From assembly GCA_001805125.1 (NCBI GenBank), contig MHEF01000009.1:6893-19143 (forward strand): DNA of 12,251 bases, read 5' to 3'. The position numbers and the translations under genes were made by a program. Positions 1 through 7,700 of this stretch are shown piece after piece. The DNA comes from Nitrospirae bacterium RBG_13_39_12 (GTDB lineage: Bacteria; Nitrospirota; Thermodesulfovibrionia; Thermodesulfovibrionales; SM23-35). Position 1 is the first letter of the stretch. Every line of letters starts with the position of its first letter. The notes beneath the pieces were generated by a model. The model did no database searches. It was not told where the DNA came from and was given only the letters and a program-made list of their open reading frames with translations.

Positions 1-171
1 GTTCCCGCCAAAAGAGGTTGCCAGTTGCTTTGTCTTATCTGTTGAGCCATCATCTACGATAATAATCTCTAAAGGTTTGTAATCTTGCCGTTGAACACTA
101 TCAACTGCTTCAGCCAGAAAGAATTCGCCATTATAAACCGGGATAATAACACTGACGGGGGGCTTATCCAA
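1..171 (-). CDS. Family 2 glycosyltransferase, N-terminal part (cut by window edge)
   Basis: The visible 57 residues are the start of a GT-A fold, family 2 glycosyltransferase. They show the nucleotide-binding opening strand SVIIPVYN (about residues 6-13) and the DDGSTD motif (about 42-47), which contacts the nucleotide-sugar. The acceptor-side half lies outside the window, so donor and acceptor are unknown. No in-frame ATG or GTG exists ahead of the motif. The best start is a TTG at 169-171, 11 nt downstream of a GAGGAA ribosome binding site (183-188) that overlaps the end of the previous gene. It sits 19 nt after the preceding glycosyltransferase and is clearly its paralogue: 33 of 52 aligned N-terminal residues are identical. 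It is the last visible gene of the PqqD-kinase-glycosyltransferase operon. The family assignment is firm; the exact start is less sure. Confidence 0.85.
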   Translation of the reverse strand, partial: MDKPPVSVIIPVYNGEFFLAEAVDSVQRQDYKPLEIIIVDDGSTDKTKQLATSFGGN

Positions 172-190
172 TGCTAATTCATTTCCTCTT

Positions 191-955
191 TCACGATCTG
201 ATTTTCTTGACTGGTAACGGTATTTTATTATGATCAGAAAGATTTGATAACGATGCTGCTCGTCCTTTGTTTTGGTGTCTGCGCCGATCAAGCGATTTTT
301 TGATCATAGAGATAGCATATTGGTTCCCCAGTTCTACTTTACGTGTCATGTTATTCTTATGTATCCGCTGGAGGAGGGTTACCTCATGATGAGTTATTAT
401 ATTAATCTCGGACTCCCTGCACCGCATAAACCAGTCCCAGTCATCGCATTGGAACAACGTTTCATCGAATAACCCCACCTTCCCAAAAACACTTTTTCTT
501 ATGAGCGAGCAGCCCAGGTTAAGGGCAATCTGAGGGCTGCTAAATTTTTCAAATTTATGTATGCCTTCTTCGATTCCGGAAAGCCTAATATATTGTCTGC
601 GGCCAAGTACGACTTCCAAAGAGGGGTTTTTATCCATGTGTGAGATCTGAATTTTAAGTTTGTTCTCAGACCACTTATCATCTGCATCTAAAAACCCGAT
701 TATGTTTCCGTGTGCCATTTTAATCCCTCTGTTACGGGCAGCTGCCGGCCCTCTGTTAGGCTGATGAACATAGCATACACTGTCTCCGAAGCTTAAAGCT
801 ATTTTTGCAGTTCCATCTGTGGACCCGTCATCTACTATAATCACCTCAATCGGTCGATAGGTCTGGGTAAATACACTTTCAATGGCTTCAGCCAAATAAA
901 GTTCACAGTTATAGACTGGTATAATCACGCTTATCAATTCTTTATTTTCCGTCAT
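191..955 (-). CDS. Family 2 glycosyltransferase
   Basis: This is a complete 254-residue inverting GT2 enzyme, expected to move a sugar from a nucleotide-sugar to an acceptor at the cytoplasmic face. It has SVIIPVYN (9-16), DDGSTD (42-47), the RGPAAARNRG segment (68-77), the metal-binding DxD-type DADD (90-93), and a later CDDWDWFMR segment resembling the acceptor/catalytic ED loop. There is no membrane segment. The length matches a bare catalytic domain without C-terminal helices. The ATG at 953-955 is preferred because GAGAAA lies at a good distance upstream; an in-frame TTG at 959-961 would add two residues. The gene follows the kinase gene by about 20 nt. The last roughly 40 residues are basic and look poorly conserved. 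The family is certain; the substrate cannot be told. Confidence 0.92.
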   Translation of the reverse strand: MTENKELISVIIPVYNCELYLAEAIESVFTQTYRPIEVIIVDDGSTDGTAKIALSFGDSVCYVHQPNRGPAAARNRGIKMAHGNIIGFLDADDKWSENKLKIQISHMDKNPSLEVVLGRRQYIRLSGIEEGIHKFEKFSSPQIALNLGCSLIRKSVFGKVGLFDETLFQCDDWDWFMRCRESEINIITHHEVTLLQRIHKNNMTRKVELGNQYAISMIKKSLDRRRHQNKGRAASLSNLSDHNKIPLPVKKIRS

Positions 956-975
956 TGCCAATTTCTCGATTAATT

Positions 976-2055
976 TTATGATAGCAAATCCAGGATCACG
1001 TCAGGAATCCTGTCGAGATTAGTGCCAAGTTCCAGAATATAACTTGGTAACTGTTTTACAAAATGAGCTAAGAATTGAAAATCATCCTGACCTGCGCCCG
1101 GCAGGGAAAATATTGTGCTGGGAGCCAATGCTGTTAAACTTGCAGATGGAGAAGCTTTCCTGAGTCTTGTCTCGACAGAACCGGTAATACGGGGCAAAAG
1201 AATTGCTCGAAGACGAAAGCCTTTTACGACTTTGTCTGGATAATGTTCATGCAAAAAAATGAGAGCTTTTTCCGTATCAAGCCTCTCAGGGTTTTTAACT
1301 GCAGGCAATAGAGCCGGAAATCTGCCTATATAGCTGGCGTCCAGTTTGGCTGTGTTGTATAAGCTGTGAACAGAAGGGGCAGGGTCTTTACTCAGAAGAA
1401 CATAATCGTCACCTGTGTAGAGAAGCCCGGATGAAATGCAGGCCAACGCTGTTGTCGATTTCCCGGAACCGCCCTTCCCGGCGAGAAGGACACCTCCGTC
1501 AGGTGTGCCTACTGATGCAGCATGAACAAATTGAAGTTTATGGTTATCCATGAACCAGTGCAGGATTGTTCGCAAGGGAGACCCGGATTCATAGAAAGGA
1601 ATCTGACGTGCATCCCTGATCCAGTAAATTGCGATGTTCTGCTCGGTATTCAGCATGCTGAGCACACAAGACCCAATGTGGAAGGCAAACAGATAACGGT
1701 CATTGTTAAAACCGCGCACTTCTCCTCTGGCAAGATAATCATCTGCCGACCATGGGGAAGGCAGCATGTTTATGCCGGTAGATGCGCTATCCCACAGACA
1801 TACAGTAAGTGACGGTGTCAGACATGGATTGGTGGCCAGATGTTCCAGTGCGGGCGTGATGAATGGTATTAAGCAAGGACCGGCAAAGCATAACCGAATG
1901 GTATGTCCGCCGATCAAGTAATACCTGTCGACATGACCCCCGGCAGCTTGCCCGGCATATTGAAATGTCTGATAAACTTTCCTGAAGAAAGCTGCGGGTC
2001 TGATATTCTCAATACTGGTTGATGTGTCGTGCTTGTCTATCTTACTAAAAGACAC
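976..2055 (-). CDS. HprK-like P-loop serine kinase of a PqqD-type modification operon
   Basis: This 359-residue protein has a clear Walker A loop, GKGGSGKST (193-201), and a downstream GDD (215-217). It shares the HAASV segment (178-182) ahead of the P-loop with HPr-kinase-like proteins. Such proteins are distant relatives of HPr kinase/phosphorylase that lack the usual PTS partner and commonly sit next to PqqD-domain genes in peptide-modification or polysaccharide loci. The N-terminal 170 residues have no motif I can name. The likely role is ATP-dependent phosphorylation of a peptide or small molecule bound by the neighbouring PqqD protein; this is inferred from context. The start is a GTG two bases after the stop of the PqqD gene, with only a weak purine-rich RBS, so translational coupling is likely. 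The fold is confident; the substrate is unknown. Confidence 0.82.
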   Translation of the reverse strand: MSFSKIDKHDTSTSIENIRPAAFFRKVYQTFQYAGQAAGGHVDRYYLIGGHTIRLCFAGPCLIPFITPALEHLATNPCLTPSLTVCLWDSASTGINMLPSPWSADDYLARGEVRGFNNDRYLFAFHIGSCVLSMLNTEQNIAIYWIRDARQIPFYESGSPLRTILHWFMDNHKLQFVHAASVGTPDGGVLLAGKGGSGKSTTALACISSGLLYTGDDYVLLSKDPAPSVHSLYNTAKLDASYIGRFPALLPAVKNPERLDTEKALIFLHEHYPDKVVKGFRLRAILLPRITGSVETRLRKASPSASLTALAPSTIFSLPGAGQDDFQFLAHFVKQLPSYILELGTNLDRIPDVILDLLS

Positions 2056-2057
2056 GT

Positions 2058-2531
2058 TTATTTTTTCTCTAAAGAAGAATCCAGTTTTATGTTTGGCCAG
2101 CCTGTTTCATCAACTTCATGAATTGGGTCTAACAAAAGTAAGTTCTGCATATCTGTGTATTTGTGGATCACGGGGACTTCAAAATCAGGATTTTCTGTTT
2201 CTGTGTCGGGCTTGATACTTAACTTGACTTCTTTGTTATTACCGGGTTTTTTTGAATTATCAGAAACAATGAGTAACTCCTGCTGCAGTTCATCTAATAT
2301 TTGATTTACAGCATCTTCTATTACTGATGGGCTGCCCTTGTACAGATGACTGATGGCTTCAACGATTTCACCAGCATTAGCACCGCTTTCGATTAAACTC
2401 CAGATATCAGCACCAGCCTTGTCCAGACTGTAGTAATTGCCGCTGTTAAATTCAATTATGACAACTTCTTTATCAAAAATTTCGTGGATAACAGTTGGCT
2501 TGTTGATTCTGAAACGTCTGTGTAAATACAT
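2058..2531 (-). CDS. PqqD-family (RiPP recognition element) protein with C-terminal tail
   Basis: Residues 1-90 form a PqqD-like winged-helix domain: short beta strands (VIHEIFDKEVVIIEF, 14-28), the YYSLDKAGADIW signature (33-44), then helices ending in ILDELQQELL. In RiPP pathways such domains bind the leader of a precursor peptide and present it to enzymes. The protein is 157 residues, longer than a bare PqqD domain (about 90). After a Lys/Asn-rich linker comes a tail with an ordered-looking segment, KYTDMQNLLLLDPIHEVDE (124-142), followed by GWP. The tail may be a docking segment or a built-in substrate. The ATG at 2529-2531 has an AGGAG RBS at 2537-2541. It is the first gene of the operon, downstream of a strong promoter, with kinase and glycosyltransferase genes following. 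The PqqD assignment is confident; the role of the tail is open. Confidence 0.85.
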   Translation of the reverse strand: MYLHRRFRINKPTVIHEIFDKEVVIIEFNSGNYYSLDKAGADIWSLIESGANAGEIVEAISHLYKGSPSVIEDAVNQILDELQQELLIVSDNSKKPGNNKEVKLSIKPDTETENPDFEVPVIHKYTDMQNLLLLDPIHEVDETGWPNIKLDSSLEKK

Positions 2532-2608
2532 ATATGCTCCTATCTAGAAATATTCCGTATTATTAAGCATAAATATTCCATGCATGCTACCGCAATTCCT
2601 TGCCGCCT

Positions 2609-2626
2609 CAACTGACGCAACAGTTG
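2609..2626 (-). promoter_or_regulatory. Small inverted repeat in the operon leader
   Basis: CAACTG and CAGTTG form 6-bp arms around a 6-nt loop. They lie about 50-70 nt into the predicted leader of the PqqD operon. It could be a weak RNA hairpin or a protein-binding site. Arms this short are only weakly supported. Confidence 0.25.
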
Positions 2627-2685
2627 TACACTGATCAGTCTTTGGATTTATTAATAAAAAGAAAATCAATATCGGGATATGCGAC

Positions 2686-2715
2686 ATTTTAGTGTGATAA
2701 GAGATTCATTGTCAA
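2686..2715 (-). promoter_or_regulatory. Sigma70-type promoter of the PqqD operon
   Basis: On the minus strand the sequence shows a consensus -35 box TTGACA (2710-2715), an 18-bp spacer and a -10 box TAAAAT (2686-2691, one mismatch to TATAAT). Transcription should begin near 2679, which gives a leader of about 145 nt before the ATG at 2531. No convincing coding sequence is seen in that leader. It reads directly into the PqqD-like gene. Confidence 0.65.
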
Positions 2716-2840
2716 GTGGAAGGATGTCAGATAATCAGGAAAACCAGAGAACTCCTGAAACTGAAGAAATACAGATATATATTTAAGAAATTAAAGCGAT
2801 GTAAAGCAAAAAAATAATTCTCTTTGCAATCCTTCCTTAA

Positions 2841-2907
2841 AAAACCAGTTTTAGCTGCTGCTATGTATAGTGAGCATGCGAGTAGAAATGATAAGTATCA
2901 TTCGAAA
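2841..2907 (+). repeat. Diverged 67-bp direct repeat, copy 1
   Basis: This stretch aligns without gaps to 4501-4567 with 48 of 67 bases identical. The match is best over the last 35 bases and ends in the shared CATTCGAAA. Eleven of the 19 differences are transitions. Similarity fades immediately outside the aligned block on the left and after a 2-base shift on the right. The two copies are in the same orientation and flank the ChaN fragment and the OmpA-like gene. The rest of 2716-3024 holds no gene that I can support. Confidence 0.6.
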
Positions 2908-3024
2908 TGCATTAGTTTAAAAATGTTGAATGTTGAGACGCAACTCCTAATATTCTATGTGGGAGTTATGCAGGCAGCTGTGTCGGCCAAGTTTCCAATG
3001 CGGGAGTGGATGGATAGAGACTCA

Positions 3025-3309
3025 TTACTCATTGATCCAGATGAAGTCGGCTATCCGAGAACGATCCTTCATGGGCAAGTCCATTATAGATTCGGCACAA
3101 ACCACTACGGCAACTTTGAGATCCGGATGGTTCTTCTGGAGTTGATAGGGTATTCCGAGGTGGTAGTCGTAATGAAAATGGCCGCGGCAGAAAAGGATAG
3201 AGTGATCAAGAAAAGGTTCAAGTGAGGCGGCCATCACGGCGTCCTCTAGAACCTGAGCCTTGTAAAGCGCCTCAACATTAAATCCCTTCATAGGAGCCGA
3301 ATGAGGCAT
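3025..3309 (-). pseudogene. C-terminal fragment of a ChaN-family protein
   Basis: The 94 codons encode what looks like the C-terminal third of a ChaN-like protein (ChaN/DUF399 family, usually near 300 residues; haem- or iron-associated lipoproteins). Recognisable parts are YKAQVLEDAVMAASL (16-30), the hallmark GHFHYDYHLGIPYQL (43-57) and PDLKVAVVV (62-70), followed by a natural-looking end. The signal peptide and the N-terminal His/Glu motifs are absent. A TGA lies in frame just ahead of the first ATG, and I find no continuation of the family in the other frames upstream. The best reading is a decayed remnant left after deletion. A short functional protein is less likely. No good RBS is seen. 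A long plus-strand open frame over the same bases is judged to be its shadow. Confidence 0.6.
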
Positions 3310-3481
3310 CTTTGATCTTTTTCACCTGTAGTCTTACATGAACAGTCGGTTTTTTATGGGCAACAGTACACATACAAGGAAACAGCTGCGATGTGTACGC
3401 CTCCCATCAAGTACCTATGATATCTTTATATATGAATCTTTATACTTAAACCCCTCTCTGAAGAAGTTAAGATACATTTTC

Positions 3482-3509
3482 TTGACAATTGTACAATTTG
3501 TGATAATCT
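3482..3509 (+). promoter_or_regulatory. Possible promoter with embedded palindrome upstream of the OmpA-like gene
   Basis: The 384-base stretch 3310-3693 has no gene I can support; this is its most promising site. A perfect -35 box TTGACA (3482-3487) is followed at a 16-bp spacing by TAATCT, a poor -10 box. AT-rich alternatives nearby have bad spacing. A perfect 12-bp palindrome, AATTGTACAATT (3487-3498), starts inside the -35 box and fills the spacer, where a dimeric repressor could sit. It would leave about 180 nt of leader before the lipoprotein gene. Confidence 0.35.
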
Positions 3510-3693
3510 TAAAATATCCAACAAATAATACGCAGCGGCAAAGTGTTATACAGCAAAAAGAGGTTGATATTTTTGGACGATCTTTGTTGTATCCGCGATA
3601 CTCTTGCTGCATTAAGGGGGTAGAACGAGAAAAGATTTTTTCTGGTCATGGCAAGGTTGTGAAAACAAAAAAATTCATGAAGGAGGTGTAAAG

Positions 3694-4395
3694 ATGCAAG
3701 CAATAACAGCAAAGAGAGTGCTCATGGTCGTAATTGCCGTACTCTCCCTGAGCGTGATATTCGGGTGTGCAGGCAGGGAGTTTGCGCCCAAAGATCCCTA
3801 TATGTACTGGTACTATCCCAAGGAATTGCCTGAGGCGGATCGGGCAATAGAAGCAGCCCGCCAGGCGGGTAAGGATAGGCAATGTCCAAATGAATTCAAT
3901 GCGGCATGGGATCTGAAGGAAAAGGCTTATGCAACGTATGCTGCATGCAGGACTGAGGAGGCGATTGCCATGGCTATGAAGGCAACTGCGATGGCAAAGG
4001 CCCTCTGCCCGCTACCGCCTGCAGCAAGAGTCATCGACCGTATGACCATCCATGTCAACTTTGATTTTGACAAATCGGACATAAGAAAAGCCGATGAAGC
4101 TGAACTGAAGAAGGCCATTGACTTTGTCAGGAAATACACTGGTTCCAGGGTGGAACTGGAAGGGCATACTGACAGTAAGGGAACCGAAGAATACAATCAG
4201 AAACTTTCAGAAAGAAGGGCGGAAGCAGTTAGGCAGTACCTCATTAAAGAAGGTGCTGTTGAAAAAGCATTGATTTCGACCACAGGTTACGGTGAGTTAA
4301 GACCCATTGCTCCAAACGAGACACAGGATGGCAAAGATAATCCTGAAGGAAGGGCCGAAAACAGGAGAGTAGAGGTTCTTATAATGTCTGAATAG
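3694..4395 (+). CDS. OmpA-family peptidoglycan-binding lipoprotein
   Basis: This 233-residue outer-membrane lipoprotein tethers the envelope to peptidoglycan. Residues 1-24 are a signal peptide (KR, then a hydrophobic stretch) ending in the lipobox-like IFGC, with Cys25 as the lipidated residue. Residues 45-110 form an alanine-rich helical region with paired cysteines and a helical-repeat look. Residues 120-231 form the OmpA C-terminal domain: VNFDFDKSDI (121-130), ELEGHTDSKGTEEYNQKLSERRAEAV (154-179, written here only as its family signature) with Asp160 and Arg175 as the expected diaminopimelate-binding residues, and GYGE (198-201). The order resembles Pal/OmpA-like lipoproteins, but no tol genes are nearby. 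An ideal AGGAGGT RBS (3681-3687) 6 nt before the ATG fixes the start. It is transcribed alone, convergent with the defence genes, and ends in a strong hairpin. Confidence 0.92.
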   Translation: MQAITAKRVLMVVIAVLSLSVIFGCAGREFAPKDPYMYWYYPKELPEADRAIEAARQAGKDRQCPNEFNAAWDLKEKAYATYAACRTEEAIAMAMKATAMAKALCPLPPAARVIDRMTIHVNFDFDKSDIRKADEAELKKAIDFVRKYTGSRVELEGHTDSKGTEEYNQKLSERRAEAVRQYLIKEGAVEKALISTTGYGELRPIAPNETQDGKDNPEGRAENRRVEVLIMSE

Positions 4396-4414
4396 GTTAA
4401 TCTGAGGGAGAACA

Positions 4415-4458
4415 AATTCTTTTGGGGAAGGATTTTGTGCTCCTTCCCCAAAAGAATT
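4415..4458 (+). terminator. Perfect 18-bp-arm hairpin after the OmpA-like gene
   Basis: The arms 4415-4432 and 4441-4458 are exact reverse complements around an 8-nt loop (TTTTGTGC), starting 19 nt after the stop codon. The GC-rich core GGGGAAGGA is near the loop end. No run of T follows on either strand, so it is not a textbook intrinsic terminator. It may still stop transcription or protect the 3' end, and it lies between convergent genes. Confidence 0.6.
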
Positions 4459-4500
4459 ACCTAATTAGTGAGCATTAACAACGCCCTTTTTCATTAATCC

Positions 4501-4567
4501 AAAACCAAGTACATCTGCTACTCCATAGAATCAGCATGTGATGAAAAATGATGAATACCATTCGAAA
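4501..4567 (+). repeat. Diverged 67-bp direct repeat, copy 2
   Basis: This is the partner of 2841-2907, at 48 of 67 identical bases without a gap and in the same orientation. On the minus strand neither copy has a long open frame: copy 1 has a stop where copy 2 reads Trp, and copy 2 has a stop where copy 1 reads Ser. If it was ever coding, both copies are dead. Confidence 0.6.
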
Positions 4568-4756
4568 CAAGCATTCGGAAGTTTTGCAATGAAATACATC
4601 TAATAAGGCAACCCTAATCAACAACGTTATTGACTTTTTCTACATATTCAAGAAACAAGACCTGACCCTAGGTGACCCCGTCATCTTGACACCTCCGTCT
4701 TTGTATTTTATCTGACTTTGGTGTCCATTTTTTCCATCTTACATCACTGCTTTAAC
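4568..4756. other. Intergenic stretch with short repeated motifs
   Basis: No gene is seen here. At 4662-4679 the motif TGACCC occurs twice around a CCTAGG palindrome, and 4687-4692 GACACC pairs as an inverted repeat with GGTGTC about 30 bases on (4720-4725 region). These resemble the small REP-like elements common between convergent genes. They could form a weak 3' structure for the helicase transcript. A TTGACA at 4686-4691 has no gene to serve. Confidence 0.3.
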
Positions 4757-7700
4757 TTAACTGCACAAATAATCAAAGCATATCAACTGCAGATCTTCCC
4801 GTTTTAGATCAATTCTTTCAGTTGAACCACTTTCAGGTGAAGTCGTTCCATATTTTTCACGTATCTTACCTATTTTTTCAATAAGGGGCCTGGGTATCAT
4901 GTTTCCCTGGAATTCTTTATGAATTTTGCGGAGTTCTTTGACCTGTGTTCCGGCCATTGGTTGGTTCAAGTATTTAAGAACTTCCAGTGCTTCCTTTCTG
5001 TCTACATCAGGATGATTGAGATATCCCTGAATCAGCGTCGCTATTGTCTGTTGAATCGGGTCTATGACTTTGGGAACTGCCTCGAGTGCCAACTTTTCAT
5101 GATGTGTCTTGAGAATATGGTCAACTATCTTTTCCTGTATGTCAAAAACATTATAATCGCCGATAACCCGTTCTGTATCAGGCAAACAAGATATAAGATG
5201 AGCTATCAGAAAGCGGTTATCCACTATACGGCCTGTTTGAAGATCATAGTAATTCCAGAAATGGAACTTACCTTTCTCTTTTTCGGCTTGGAAATAAAAG
5301 AATAACCCTTTGGCTCCTTTCTTCATTAGCCCTGAATGGATTCCATGTGGTAAATCCTCTATCCATTTCTTACCCTCTCTCGCCAACAATTCCTGGATTT
5401 GTTTTAAGAGAAACTCGCTGCTTGCAAGCTCTGCAAACTGTTCCTCCTCATCAACTACACTTAAGTCTTCGTCTTCGATTCTCTTCAAAGTGTTAAATGT
5501 TTTTGGATGTACCATCTCACCAAGGACAGTTGTATCAAGAAAACCGACTCTGTCTATATCCGATATCTTTCTCTGGAGGCTCTGGACGAGTTTCAGCAGT
5601 CTTTCCAGTCCTTCATCGGGGAACATATTCATTATCAACAAAGTATCGAAATCCGTTCCGATGCGGTCTATCCTGCCGGCACGCTGCACCATTCTTGTTG
5701 GATTCCAGTGGAGGTCATAATTGATGAGATATGCACAATCTTGCAGGTTCTGCCCTTCTGACAAAACATCAGTGGAGATAAGAATATCGATTTCATTTTC
5801 TGTGCCTATCCATTCTGATTTGTTATTTGCTTTTGGCGCAAAAGCCTTGATCAATCTCCGCCGGTCCTTGGAATCTGCTCCGCTGTCCATGCGTTTGATT
5901 AAAGGATTGCCGATAGATTCCCTGAAGTCAGCTCCTTTCTCACTACCAAGTTCACCGAATACATAGCGCGCTGTATCTTTGTAATAGGTAAAAATCAGTG
6001 TCTTCTTCCCTTTTAGAGGTCCGGAAAGAATGTCCTTGAGTTTTTGAAGTTTTGCATCTTTTTCCGGGTCAATCTGCTTCACCTGTTTCCAGATTTCAGT
6101 CAAGATATCTATATCATGCTGGACAGCTTCATGGAGTTTTCTCAGGTTATACTGTGTAGTATCAACCTGTTCCATGGCCTCCATTATTGCCTTAGCTTCT
6201 TCGCTTGCATCGATCTCTTCAGCTCTTGATTTCGGCGTGGCGTCATCCTCTTCCTCTTCTCTTTCAAGATATCTAAGCGATTTATGGAAATCGCTGGATT
6301 TTATGAGCTTCCCGTCAAGGATGAACGACTCAAAGGTCTTTTGAAATTCAAGTGCCCTCTTGATGCTGATCCTAAAAGCTGCGATGCTTGACTCAAATCT
6401 CTTCAGATACCTGCTCTTGAAGATTCCCACCAAAGCCTGTTCTCTTCCCTCTTCAAACTCATCTTTCTTAACGCCGGCTTTTTTGTATGACTCAAGATTG
6501 TAAGGAGCGAGTTTGAGTTTCCCTATCCCCATTACAATTTGTTCATAGATCCCGCTATATGTTTTTTCAAGGTTATAGTATTCCGTTTTCAGTTTTCTCT
6601 CAGGGAAGTATATTTTCTTGCCTTCGATTGTTGCTTCCGGATAAGCTTTTTTAATAAACTGACGTGTTCTTCTGATAACTATTTCCTCAAGGAGGTTGAA
6701 GAGTGCTGTAATGCCGTGGCTGTCTCCGGAGTTGCGTCTTGCAGCAAGGAAATATCTGTATAAATCCCCTATTCCAGCAGATGAAAAGTAGCTCCGATCG
6801 CCACGTGTGAATAGAGTAATCTGGTTGTAGAGATCAAAGAGGTCATTATTGATAGGAGTTGCGGTCAGAAGAATAAGCTTTTTCCGCTCGCCAGCCTGTC
6901 CTTTGCCTGCATTCAGGCTAATGATACGTTCAAGATTTTCATAACGCTGGGCATTCCTGTTCCTGAAATTGTGAGACTCGTCAATAAGTACTACATCCGC
7001 ATTCCCATATTCTTCTGCGGAGAAATCGGCCTGGCCGACTTCTTCCTGAGAAAGTATAGTTGCTGCAATGGATGCTTTTTTCAACTCACCGTCCCACATA
7101 TCGCGTAACGAAGCAGGGCAGATGACAAGGGCCTTTTGTCTCATGTGATATGCATAGTCTTCAAGGAGCTTTTTCCCTATCCATGTTTTTCCGAGACCAA
7201 CGGAATCAGCTACCATGACGCCGTCGTACCTGAGCAATATTCTCCGTGCCTTTTTCACCGCGTCTTCCTGGAACTCGGCAAGCTCTACAGCAGAGCGCCC
7301 AATCTGTTCAGGAACGGTTTCAAGATCATCCTTAAAGTATTCATAGAGTGCTTTCATATAGACTTGATACGGGGTGTATTCTTTTGATCCGAATTTTGAT
7401 GCATCGAGCAGCTCAATGAAATTTTCCTTATAATCCTCTGCATCCTGCCATTGTTGCTCGAACCATTGCTCGAGCTCCATAATCGCTCTGGCACCGACTT
7501 CACTTTTAATAAGCTGCCTGTTCTGAGGCTTGATATGTTCGCTCGGTTTCTGTTCGCTCAGCCAGGCTACTGCGCCCTGCGCTTCTTTATCTTCAGCCTC
7601 CTGAACATCCAGGAGCACCTTATGTGCAAGATTTAATTCACGATTGCTGGTAAGTCCGGGGAATGTGAAATTACTCGAACCGACTATAGCTACAACAGGC

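Noticed and set aside
499..687. Minus-strand frame inside the glycosyltransferase gene, and many plus-strand frames opposite the helicase and toxin genes
   Set aside because: These are shadows in other frames of well-supported genes, with no independent motif or RBS.
2544..2585. Possible 13-codon leader peptide in the PqqD operon leader
   Set aside because: No proper RBS and no run of regulatory codons; too short to support.
2824..3225. Plus-strand open frame of 133 codons
   Set aside because: It lies antisense to the ChaN fragment, has a TTG start without RBS, resembles no family, and covers the repeat copy.
3338..3691. Plus-strand open frame of 117 codons before the lipoprotein gene
   Set aside because: No RBS or family resemblance; AT-rich, and it contains the candidate promoter and the RBS of the next gene.
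2841..4567. Repeat pair as ends of an active composite transposon
   Set aside because: No transposase gene lies between or beside the copies, and the copies are too diverged and not terminal inverted repeats.
4686..4714. TTGACA with a spacer and TATCTG on the plus strand
   Set aside because: The -10 is poor and there is no plus-strand gene downstream; it points into the antisense of the helicase gene.
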